From: Drosophila miranda
Taxonomy: Eukaryota; Arthropoda; Insecta; Diptera; Drosophilidae
DNA: 64,000 bases
NCBI RefSeq assembly: GCF_003369915.1
Contig: NC_046674.1
Span: 1,488,001 to 1,552,000, forward strand
Direction of reading: 5' to 3'
Shown piece after piece: positions 21,255-31,924 of this stretch. Made by a program: the position numbers and the translations under genes. Position 1 is the first letter of the stretch. Each line of letters begins with the position of its first letter. A model generated the notes under the pieces. That model ran no database searches. It was not told the DNA's origin and saw nothing but the letters and a program-made list of their open reading frames with translations.

Positions 21255-22301
21255 CTAGGTGTGTGTGTGCGAGTGCTTGTCTGCTATGAGCCAGAACTTG
21301 ATGAACTTGATGTCAAAGGCCACTATCAGGTCGCCGCGACGCGATGGTTCCTTGGGGAAGGGCAGGCCGCGGCCATTGATACGTCGCGTGGTGGTGGGCT
21401 TGATGATTTCGTTGGCTGAGTTCACGGGGATGCGGTCACCTTGTAGTGTGGGAACGCTCACCGCTGCCCCGCACAGGGCCTGCTTCAAGCTGACCTGAGC
21501 GGTATACCGCAGATCGCTGCCCTCGCGCTTGAACTGGCCGTGCGGCTTGTCGCGTATGATGAATATGATGTCCGCAGGGACTTTGTTGGGCGCCTGATCG
21601 CCCTCCTTGGGGAAGGTGATCTTTGTGCCCGCCTTCCAGCCCGGCTTCACGGTGATGCTCAGCACCTTTTCCTCTTTGCGCGCATTGCCCGTCTGCGTAA
21701 TGGACATGCGCGAGATCTTTATATTCTTGGTGCAGCCTCTGTCGACCTCCTCCAGAGTCACATACAGGTCATGTTCGATGGGCGGATCCTGCTGCTGCTG
21801 GCGCTTCCGACTTGGAGCCTGGGCATTGAATGATTGGGAGCGGAAGGCTCCAGCATTGGGATTGAAGCCGCCGAACATATCCTCGGCGCCCATGTTCAGG
21901 AAGACCTCATTTGTATTGCTGCAAGGGACGCCACCGATTCCACCAAACGTGTTGTCGCCACCACTAAAGAACACGCCGAAGGGATCCGCGGTCTGTGCGA
22001 AAGTGGCACGTGGATCTCCGTGGAACTGATACTGGAACCCGCCGTCGGGCTGGCTCTTGCCATCTGGTCCGGGCATGCCACCCTTCAGCCCCTCCTCGCC
22101 GTACTGGTCAAAGATGTCGCGCTTCTTCTTGTCCGACAGCACCTCGTACGCCTCGGTGATCTCCTTGAAGCGTTCCTCGGCCTGTGGACTCTTGTTCTTG
22201 TCCGGATGGTATTTTAGTGCCAGCTTGCGATACGTCTTCTTGATTTCATCGTCGTTGGCCTTCTTGTCAATGCCCAGAATCTTGTAGAAGTCCTTGGCCA
22301 T
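21255..22301 (-). CDS. DnaJ-1 duplicate with chimeric C-terminus and lost core promoter
   Basis: An open 348-residue copy of DnaJ-1 in the second unit. The J domain is complete with HPD at 32-34. Relative to the parent it has Ala23Thr and Ala49Thr, a 9-bp in-frame deletion after residue 103 in the Gly/Phe region, and several further replacements. The last 18 native residues are replaced by about 14 residues read from the duplication junction, ending His-Thr-His-Thr, so the dimerisation tail is lost. Upstream, a 192-bp deletion (junction at 22692/22693) removes the TATA box, start site and most of 5' exon 1 but leaves the heat-shock element at 22699-22718. It is either a decaying copy or a paralog driven by another promoter. 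I see no frameshift or internal stop. Confidence 0.85.
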   Translation of the reverse strand: MAKDFYKILGIDKKANDDEIKKTYRKLALKYHPDKNKSPQAEERFKEITEAYEVLSDKKKRDIFDQYGEEGLKGGMPGPDGKSQPDGGFQYQFHGDPRATFAQTADPFGVFFSGGDNTFGGIGGVPCSNTNEVFLNMGAEDMFGGFNPNAGAFRSQSFNAQAPSRKRQQQQDPPIEHDLYVTLEEVDRGCTKNIKISRMSITQTGNARKEEKVLSITVKPGWKAGTKITFPKEGDQAPNKVPADIIFIIRDKPHGQFKREGSDLRYTAQVSLKQALCGAAVSVPTLQGDRIPVNSANEIIKPTTTRRINGRGLPFPKEPSRRGDLIVAFDIKFIKFWLIADKHSHTHT

Positions 22302-24490
22302 CTTGCTCAGTCTTTTTCAACCTGAAAGCGAACAGAGAATACAGAGAATATTATAGAACATGTGTACTGATTACCACTTCGCTTCGATTGTTTTTTCAAT
22401 GGAATTTTCTAGAACACCGAGTTGTGCAACGACACAGCCCCTGTGCTTTCGCTTGGGTTGGTGCTGGTGCTGATGTGTTGTCATTTTTCCCCCACGAGCT
22501 ACGTCGTCCCGCCCCTGTGCATGTCTCTAATATAATATTCTCCCACACACCACACATCACACACCATACATTAGGCATTTGGGAATGCCATGCGAATATG
22601 TTAATTTGAAGTATCAATTCCATTTTGCTACTCACCTAAAATGCTGTTTGCTCTTTGCTAAAACTATTTCCACTTCACTTTTCAATTTTCTTGCTCGTCG
22701 AATTTTCTCGATGTTTCTCGCTGCTTGGAGAACTTAACCCACTTAGGCCCCCCCCTTCATATAAACATGTGGACAGCTTGAGTAAACCATGAAAAAATAA
22801 TACTGTTTGGAAATTCTTCTGATACATATATATATATTTTTTTTACTTAACAAAAATAATGACTACAAAATCTTTTACCGGAACTGCGCTCAATTCTTCA
22901 AATTTAATTTTTTTTCGTGGAGCTTATTTTAATACAATGGGTTAATCGGTCTCTGTCCATGAACGGAAATCGTTTCCTCGATTTTGATATTCGACTGAAT
23001 ATTATCAGCTATCTAGGACTGTCAGCCCTAAGGACATAATTTTCTTCGATAGATGAATCAATTTTGTTCAAGAATAGTCCTATTTAAGGATGTTTTCTTT
23101 TTTTGACTGTCTAAAAAAGGTTCAAGCAAAAGAGCCAACCAAAAATCCGACTAATTCAAAGAAACGGCTATCGATACTATCGACTGCGCGCCAAAGTGGA
23201 ATTGCTTGAAAATGAATGAGTGAAAAGGATACAAATGCACTCCTGTGGAATAAATGATGCAAGGAAGCACTATGTAAGAGAGCGTATGGAAGTTTATCGA
23301 CGTCAAATATACAGAAAGGTATATAGTATACCGTAAACGGCTTATCGCCCAAAGTCCGTCTGCCCATCGAAATATCTCGATGTTTCTCGCAGCTTAGAGT
23401 TGCTGTGGAATGACAGCGCTGCTACAACCGATAAGAAGGCGGGAGTTCTTGAAATACTGACTACTGAAATCTGACTGCACGATGCTATCGACTATCATTG
23501 ATTGTAATGCGGCCACACTTAGGGATTGTAGAATGCATGCGCTAGCATGCAAACGTTCTTCTTCTAAGCGCCAACATTTAAAACAGTAAGTTCAGGTAAA
23601 GTCCATAGGGACAACAGGAAAACACTATGTAATATTTAACACAATTCCCTGCATAGAGTTCAATGAGCTAACAGAGAAAGAACCAATGGTCTACTGTCGT
23701 TACAGATGGATGTTAATTAAGCAGCGAGTTAACAGCGACAAAAAGCGATGTGCGAAAACTATGCTCTTCTTCGCTCTCGCTTTTGCTATGAGATGGGGAG
23801 AGATAAGATAAACACAGAAACAAAGGCCGATTTCAAAGCAGAGCTTTGAGCATGCACTCTTATCGCTCTTCACATACATATGTAAACAATTGTTCGACCA
23901 CAAGCTTTCGCTCTCCTATTTTGAAATGAGCTTAGGGGATTTAGTACTTTGAGCCGGCCACGCTGCTGCATTCTTATCACAGCTTTCTCAGTTCACCCCC
24001 GCTCGGTCCCTCATTCAAAGCGGTCAATAATTAAATCGTGCGTTTAAATTCTAGAGTTGTGCGCGTGCGTCACGCGTTAGGCGTTAAGTCAAGTGCAAAA
24101 TGAAACGCGCTACTGGCAAAAAGTGAGTGAAAGCGCAAATAAGAATAACAAAAATTCAACTCTTTCTGGAATTTAAGTTGGAATAAGTGAGTATATTATA
24201 TATTCTACTATTTATTATATTAAATTTTATGCATATTATATTATATATTACTATGCACTCTAGAAGTTTTAGGAAAGCGATATATTCCCCTCTCTATTGT
24301 GATTGATTTTAAGCCATATGTAATCGAAATAGTAGGCCCTGTACTGACATTTCATTTTAAATGTCAAATCCCAGCAGGCGTGCACCTCACAGAACTGCAA
24401 CATCATTTCTGACATTCTGTCCAGAAAAAAAGCAGCGTTTTGTGTGTAAAATCTCGTGAAAAGAATAAAAAAAAAATTTTATTATCGAAA
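22302..24490. other. Noncoding region of unit 2 between DnaJ-1 copy and ERH copy
   Basis: Equivalent of 14987-18684 without the retrocopy. Retains a heat-shock element (22699-22718), a DRE core (23169-23176), the distal promoter-like block (23318-23387) and a motif-1-like repeat (about 23510-23582). Confidence 0.6.
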
Positions 24491-24838
24491 ATGCCTTGCA
24501 CAATTCTTCTACTGGTCCAGCCCGACGAGCGTCTGGGGAAGCGCACCTACTTCCGTTTCCAGAGCATCGAAGACTTGGTGGATCGCGTGTGCGCCATCTA
24601 CGAGGGGCTTCTGCAGCGCAAATACCCCGGAATGCCTGTCATACACTACGACATCGCCGAACTGTTCGACTTCATGGACGAGCTGAAGGACATCGTCTGC
24701 TTGGTGCAACAGGAGGGCGCCAGCGAGTACGTGCCGCGCAACACGCAGTGGATCAAGGAGCAGATATTTGTAAAACTGAACACCTTGAAAAAGGAACAAG
24801 CCAAAAAGGACCGCGAATACTCAGAAGAAGATGCATGA
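24491..24838 (+). CDS. Enhancer-of-rudimentary homolog (ERH) family protein, copy 2
   Basis: Encodes the same 115 residues as 18685-19032, with no coding difference that I can see. The upstream leader differs by a single base near 24437. The start was chosen as for copy 1, at the Met that aligns with the family N-terminus. AATAAA follows the stop by about 25 bases. If both copies are real they double the dose of one protein; if the assembly kept two haplotypes they are one gene. Confidence 0.85.
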   Translation: MPCTILLLVQPDERLGKRTYFRFQSIEDLVDRVCAIYEGLLQRKYPGMPVIHYDIAELFDFMDELKDIVCLVQQEGASEYVPRNTQWIKEQIFVKLNTLKKEQAKKDREYSEEDA

Positions 24839-25218
24839 AGGATAAACAGTTCGCGGAGAACAATAAAAGACTTTAATTAGAAATAGTTGATATTTTGATT
24901 GCAAGGATGGGCATAGATGTGCTTGATTAGCAAGGATATAAAAAGCCTAAACCTCCGAAGCTGTCCACCATTTCCAGAGCTTTCCCTCTCTCTCTCGCTC
25001 TCCTTCATTCTGGACAGCACCACAGCGGGGTTGGGATTTGGATTTTAGTTGGATTTCTCTTCCTCTTGTTCTTGCTGTAGCATTTCTTGCAAGTCATGAT
25101 GCAATTATACAAGGTGGTCTCGTCGGGAGCCGAAGTTCGTTCGTGTTGTCCCTTATCGTCAGTGCATGCTTGCTGTTGATGATGAAGGTTGTTCACGGAC
25201 GATTTTTTTGATATATTC

Positions 25219-25455
25219 TTAACCCTTATGTCCCGACAGCAAAAAAATTACATATTGAATATTATATAAATAGCATATAAAAAAAAATATCACAGAATTA
25301 GAAGTAATATTTATATATTATGCAAAAGAAAATTTTAATATAACTAAAAATGTTGAAGAAAAATTTTTAATGGCTGCATAAAATTTAAATATTAATATAT
25401 CAGTAAAATCATTTTATTTTAAAATTTTAAGCCCCACGGGCCTGTTAAGGGTTAA
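25219..25455. mobile_element. piggyBac-like MITE, second copy (237 bp)
   Basis: Same TTAA-bounded element as 19413-19617, carrying about 32 extra internal bases plus small changes. It was carried by the tandem duplication rather than by separate insertion, since flanks match. Confidence 0.65.
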
Positions 25456-28336
25456 TCAACATCAACATATGCCGTCTCACTCACACTCACTATACTATGT
25501 GCCTTTCATTCGCACTTATTGCTAGCATACGTTAAGGGACTGACTTTTGCCGACGAGACCGCCTTGTATAATTGCATCATGGACGAGACCACCTTGTATA
25601 ATTGCATCATGTTGCAAGTTGTGTGTCTCTTTCCTTGTCTCGTGTGTCAGACATTTGACAGTTGTTTTTGCCACCCGGCGAGAAACAACTATAAAATGCA
25701 ACATCGAATATATTCAGCGATACAGCAATATGTGAACAGGTGGGGTGAGTGTTTTGCTATTATATTTTTCAATATTAATAATATTTGAATTTGAATTTAA
25801 TTTGCTGTGTACTAGCGATACCTGTTAAGACGATTATCATCGACTGTATGGTTTGTGGTCACACTTAGGGATGGTAGAAAGCATACAATGTTTTCGATGT
25901 TTCTAAGCGCCAAATTTAAACTGAAATTCAAAATCAGAAAAGTTCTGAATTATTTGAAGCTATTTGTTTTTCTTTTTGTTATGGTTCGTTGGATGAAATT
26001 TAGTGGAAAGAGTGTTTGGTAAAGTGAAAGAGTGTTGTGGGGTAGAGAGCTCAGATAAGAGAAGTTTTCAAATGCTTTGAGTGTTTGTTACATCATTGCA
26101 CCTGTCTTCCAGGCTAAGTAGCCAGCAAAAGGACGAACTTTTTGCCAGCCTAAACTCTATTTTCATTTATCCACAAGTTTGTCCGCTCCTTCGTAATTGT
26201 TTGCCATATTTTATTAAGTGCTTGAAGTTGGCTTAAAATAAACACGATAAACTCTCTCCCGGAAGTGAAGTGAAGTGAAGTAGAACCTGTCGCTCATCCG
26301 CATCCGCTCCGCTCCCTTTGCTGTGGACACCGCTTGTTGAAAACATTCCGTGCTTCTTTGACACTTTGGTAAGCCCCCTCTCAACTACCACGCCCACTGG
26401 TACTGCCACCGCTACTGGCAACCTCTCTCTAAAGCCATTTTCTAATGTCTCTGTTCGGAAAATTTGTCGTTTGCACTGGGCAAATGTTTACTTATGTATT
26501 TCTTTCGGTCCTGGGCACCCGTGCCCCTTCGTGCGGATGGCGTGGAGGTGTTAAATGGCGCCGACTTTAACTCTGGCAAATATTTCCTGTGGTAAACTTT
26601 TTGCTGGCTTTTTTACTTTTGTTTAATTTGTTTTGGTTTTTGCATTTTATCGCCAACTTAATTGACTGGGAGGAGGGGCAAGGTGTCGAGTGATGAATCG
26701 AGGGGACAGCGTCACAAATATTCTGCCATTCACCGATTCCATTCTGATGCCGATGTCGTTGCCAGGGGGTTATGGGCTATAAAAAGTCGGATCGACGCAC
26801 ACACGGTTATCGCTCATACATTTCCATTCATTAGACAGGGGACAGGACTGATGACAGTGGCTGTTTGACAATAACTATGCCCATGGCCCTAGCTGCCACG
26901 CCCCATCCAGGCAATTTGTAACGCCTTTTGCTGTCATCTCTCCTGTCGGAGCGTAGAATGGTATCCATAAAAGTCTCTGTCCCAGTGTCCCAGTCGCCCA
27001 GTCTCCAAATTTCGGCAAATTGTTCCCGTTTATTTCGCCTGATAATGTCTCAATAAAATCTGTTCGGGCGGCTAGATACTATATCTTGAAGGCTAGGTGT
27101 GTGTGTGCGAGTGCGTGTCTGCTATGAGCCTTGTACAGAAATATCTGAAATATCCCATGTTCTCATGTTTGGTCCAAACTATTTTGTAATTACAAGTTGT
27201 AAATTTTTACGATATTTTTGCTAAGCCCCCTGCGATAGAGAGGAGCCATATTGTACTGAGTCCTGGCTGTAGAGCAGAAATCTGGCCTTTTCCATGAAAT
27301 AGTTTTCCGTTCGTTTATGATTAGGCCATCATCTGGTCTTAATTGCCTTTCGGTACAACATTGGCAGCAGCGAATTATTTTCCATCATTTTAATAGGGGT
27401 CCTCCTATTGAATACTTTTTTAGTGGCAAATATTCTTGAATTTTGCAAGCCTGCTGCTCCTCCTTCAAACTTGTTTGTCATTTGCATATTCGTATGGTTA
27501 TTTACTTTTTCCGATAAACTTTTTGCTCCTTGCAGAAGAAGGTACTTTTGTCTCCTTAGTTTTTCTTGAGACTCCCTCTTGACAGCAACGGATCCGCGGA
27601 GGCTTTAACTTTTTAGAAGGCAAGCCTCGGGGCGAGGAAATAGTTTGCAGCACTTTTCCTATGGCGCTGCTCCGTAATAAATAAAGTTTTAATTGCCCAT
27701 TGACTGGCAGCGAAGGGACGGAACAGCATTCCATTCTTGGCATTCATAGATCATAATTTAAGATATGCCCTGCCCACAATTTCAATTAGCTACGATACGA
27801 TATGATCTGGTCAGAAATTCAGGCAATTAACTATTAACTTGGATTTCGATTCCTTCGGCCGACCTCATCAAAATTCCACACAGAGCTCCCAGAGTTCGTG
27901 TCTAGACAACGAAGAGTTGCCCATAATTGCCCCAATGATAAAAGTTGAGTGATTTGATTCAGGTTTGTGCCCCTTTACGTGACTGGGACTGGGACTGGGA
28001 CTGGAACTGGAACTGAGTTAATCGAAAGTCATAATTTAAAGATAATCAATTTATGGCGCGGCACCTAATTTGTAGGCAAACAATGCGACAAATTCGGTTT
28101 TCAATTTCCATGCGGCTGCTGCTTGGTGCTTGGTGGATGCGTGGATGCGTAGAATTTTCCTTCTACATTGCAGGATTAAATAAATGCCTTTTCCATCGGC
28201 GGCAGACAAACAAATGGAAAATCTCCAACACTCCTTTTGTCCTTGTCGTTCCGGTTAGGGGATGTCTTTCCTTCTAATTTCCTTTTATCGAATTTACGAT
28301 TTGTTGGGTTGGTCATGTCATCAGTTTGAAAACGAC

Positions 28337-28393
28337 AACGACGAGGATGAGGACGACGACGACGACGACGAGGACGACGACGACGACGACGAC
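28337..28393. repeat. GAC/GAG trinucleotide repeat
   Basis: Array of GAC with GAG/GAT interruptions. It falls in an open frame that would read poly-Asp but shows no other coding sign. Confidence 0.85.
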
Positions 28394-28729
28394 AAGGATG
28401 CTATGCGGATACCTACCCCAAGACTGTTGGGGGGTGTCCTGGGGGTTCAGAATCTGTTTTTCCCTTTTGTATCCATATTTTGTGCTGTTTTGCTGCTTCT
28501 GCTGCTGGTTTCTGCATCAATCTTTGATTTGCAAATTATTTTGCATTCCACACAAACGATTTGTGTGTTTTATAGAGCCATGATTCCAAAGGAGAGGAAG
28601 GGAAGGGTTCTCTTTCTTTTTTTTGGGTCTTCTGTTCGAACAAATTGTCACACATAAAGGAGGAAAAATCTAGGGCTTCAGTTTAAAGAGCAATCACAGG
28701 AAATGTCTGTGGAAGTGCCTTTCAAGGAA

Positions 28730-28750
28730 GGGGGGGGGGGGGGGGGGGGG
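28730..28750. repeat. Poly-G homopolymer (21 G)
   Basis: Uninterrupted G run on the + strand. Confidence 0.95.
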
Positions 28751-28885
28751 AGGATTTCTTGGGATTTATTAAAGTTTAGAGCCAAATTTTAATAGGCACT
28801 ATAAACATATATACTTTAGCAAGAGGTGTGCTGTGCCAGCCTTCCTTTGGGCAATCCAAGTAACGCCCGTACGATTTGTTCAGGG

Positions 28886-28920
28886 TGGCTTCAGGCTTCA
28901 GGCTTCAGGCTTCAGGCTTC
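28886..28920. repeat. GGCTTCA heptanucleotide tandem repeat
   Basis: Five consecutive perfect or near-perfect copies of a 7-bp unit. Confidence 0.85.
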
Positions 28921-30832
28921 ACATACACATATGTATCACCTTTCCATAACACCGATGAGCCAACTTTTCAACTTCTTAGAAAGATATAAAGATAGCGGTC
29001 GGTGGCTCTATAAATAAACATTTTAATGCAAGGTACGTGACCTAGTGGCTCCCCTTTGTTGTGGGGATTACGATTACCGCTCAAAATAGTCGTATTATTC
29101 CATGCTCAGGAGGGTTCAAAAACAACAACAGCAACAACAAACTGTTTCGTAAGTTTCGCAGAAAAAAGTTGTCCTTTGCCTTGTTTTTCCTGGACATGGA
29201 CATGCACAGATGATGATGCGCAAGGATGATGCAGGAGGAACAGATGCAGCCGTCATCATTCTCTGTTATATGAAGTCCTTGCCGGCATTCAGATTTGGAG
29301 TTTTCCCCAGCTGCACTGTGTAAATGTCAGAGGAGCACGCAGACAGGGTGGCACAAAAAAGGTTATGCGGGCGCCACACGACATTTGGCAGGCACTGTGT
29401 GGGAGTAGGACCGAAGATTTCTCTTATTTGAATGCCTATAAATAATACAGCGCAAAGACGAGAGATAAAGTTAAGATTTATTGGCCATGTGGCAGCATTC
29501 GTGGCTTTGTTTTTCACAAAAGCTCAACATTGAACGATGGATCGACTCCTCCGTTTATTGACATTTATGATTGGTATAATGAGGTCTTAAGTGACAAATA
29601 CGTTCAGCCAAGTCCCATGCTTCCGAGGCTTAAATTTAAAGCTGAAGAATTCTTTCAAGTACTCGGCTGCATGGGGTGTGGCGTGTGGGGTGTGGTGTGA
29701 AGTGGAGCCCGACAGCCAGATTGAGGCACGTTTCCTGTATCTGTATGCAACCGCATTCGGCAACCGTTTCGGCTCCCAGATTGCAATGCGAGGCGAAATA
29801 AATGTTTATAATTTAACAGAAATTCTCGGCAAAGGCAGCAGCACGAAAGTACATTCGCAATGGCTGCCGTTTACAGTTACGCTACTGCTTGCGCAAGTGT
29901 GGATGTCTGCATGTCTTTCTGTATGGCGATTGTTGCGCTTTTTTCTCGTGACGAGGCGACATGGCAACTGCCTTATTGGGTCCACACTTAAGTGAATTGA
30001 CTTTAAGTTGAAAATAAATTCTGTGCCAGGAATAGGCCCTCAAAGAGATCGCTCCGCCCCCGCTATGGCAGGCAGCCACTTGGGAATGCAAATGAATGTC
30101 GGGCTCGTCGGTCGGGTGTACGTTTTGACAGCCCTCTCTTCCGGATAGGACGTAAATCCGCAAAAACCCGCTGGCAATACTTATACTGGGACCGAGACCG
30201 GGACCGGGACACGCATAAAAACCAGAAAAACCAGAAAAACCAGAAAAGAGAGACTCCGAACATGGCTCCATCATCCGTCATTCCAGTGGATGGCATGGCC
30301 GGAGATGGCGCTCAGCTTTACAACTGTTGACAGCAGGACCAAGACCAAGACCAGGACCAGGACCAGGACCAGGACCAGGACCCGAAGCAGTGTCAGGGGG
30401 AATCAGCTAAGCTGATTTGTTTAAGCGCATAGCGAACACAGCGGTGCCACTTCTTTCCACTCAATGAAAGTTGCCGAAGTTGCCAACAAAGAGCACGCGG
30501 TGTCAATGACTTGGTCCTGGCTCTGGTCTTGGCTAATGAATCTGGACAGGGGCGGCACTGGCTTCCAGCAGAAGCGCTTAAGTCAATTTGATTTTGGCTC
30601 AGAGACAGGACAGGACAGGGCTGGCACGGCTGGTGGGGGGTGGGGGGGCAGGACTGCAAAACAAAGTTCAGCGTGTCCGTGCGCGTGTTTCCGCTTAAAA
30701 GTTTTCTGTTTTCACAACTGGTGTCGTCAGCAAAAGAGTCGCCAGAAATCCTGGATTTCGGTGGTGTGGCGGGTGGCTAATTGCGATTTAATGACGATGA
30801 CAATTTGATAAGAGGATTTGCTGCATTGTCCA

Positions 30833-30833
<1 letters not shown>

Positions 30834-30873
<40 letters not shown>
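30834..30873. repeat. Poly-C homopolymer (40 C)
   Basis: The longest homopolymer in the window, uninterrupted. Its exact length may be unreliable in any sequencing method. Confidence 0.95.
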
Positions 30874-30874
<1 letters not shown>

Positions 30875-31924
30875 ACTCTTGTCTGCCGACCATTCCCCTA
30901 ACTGGAATCAGCCATTGGGAAGACAATGCAATCACATGAGCATTTTACGGGACACTGAACCAAAGAAAACTTCTATAAAGAGTCACACAGTCAGCAGCAG
31001 CAGGAGCAGGAGGAGGAGCAGGAGGAGGAGCAGGAGGAGGAGCAAGAGGAGCTGGAAGCTGGATGCTTGTCCACGCCCAAGGCGCCACACAGCCACCAGA
31101 CAATGGCGCTGTAAAATAACTGGAAAAATTGAGCATGAATTGAAATAAAAGCGATTGTAATTGAAATTGAAAATCCACGAAATTGTTGGTTTCCCTGATT
31201 CTGTCATCAAAGGAATTCAATTTTGAGCAAAATTCGTGGCCGAGAAGGCATCTCGTAAATTTGAAGACTTTTATTCCCGGAAAAGAAAATACCAGAACTA
31301 GGACAGGGATTGAAAAATATTCTTAAAATTATTTCAATTCAAATTAAAGAACAAAACCATCCGTGGCACACATTTTACTTGCCACATTTTCGGGATATTT
31401 GAGCTGTGAAAATTATTTTTATAATTTCCGTTTTACAGCAATCATCGGCAGACCTACGGGCTCTATAGGAATGAGCGGAAAGCTTCCATAAATTTGACCA
31501 AATTTTTCACCACTCCAGTCTGGGCGTTTTTTCCACACTTTAAGTCAAGGGATATTTGGAACTGTCAATAGCATTATATTTACTTTCATTTACCAAATTT
31601 TGTTGGTTTTTATTGAGGTTTCACGACCTGCGCTCCCCCGGGCCGCTTTGATGTGGGTTTGCTTCGGCACTCGCATATATATTTATAATTATTATTGGCA
31701 TTTTCAAGAACGAACCCAAATATTGTACCCATTCCATCCAATCCCCCCCCATAGCTTCTGTTTATGCCGCTTGAACGCTTCGTTTGGACCCTTTTCTGAG
31801 GCCTGGCCCCATGATGGCGGTCAAAGTCGGCCATTTTCCTGTGTTAAATGAATGCTGATAAAAACACCGAATAAAAATAAAATTTGTTCAGCCATCAAAG
31901 AGGGAACAAAAAACTTTTGTCTGT

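Larger units (their letters stand above)
13979..21292. repeat. Tandem duplication 1, first unit
   Basis: This 7.3 kb block recurs as a direct repeat at 21303-27130. The left edge is inside the DnaJ-1 CDS (GAACTTGATGTC at 13979 and 21303). The right edge is GCTATGAGCC, ending at 21292 and at 27130. Ten bases (21293-21302) at the junction partly repeat the first bases of the unit. Most of the length difference between units is a retrocopy present only here (16850-18169) and a 192-bp promoter segment missing from the second unit. Confidence 0.95.
21303..27130. repeat. Tandem duplication 1, second unit
   Basis: Direct repeat of 13979-21292, near-identical by eye in noncoding parts. It lacks the retrocopy and the DnaJ-1 core promoter. 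It has an internal insertion of about 32 bp in the MITE. Past 27130 the sequence is single-copy. Confidence 0.95.
24839..31924. other. Noncoding interval: end of unit 2 plus single-copy DNA
   Basis: To 27130 it repeats 19033-21292. From 27131 it is single-copy, with simple repeats (GGGACT near 27985, GAC near 28340, GGCTTCA near 28886, AGGACC near 30335, GGAGCA near 30990) and G/C homopolymers. Open frames over the repeats are low complexity. No gene supported. Confidence 0.55.

Noticed and set aside
28337-28920. CRISPR-like or satellite array from short tandem repeats
   Set aside because: Units are 3-7 bp without spacers; ordinary microsatellites in a eukaryotic genome.
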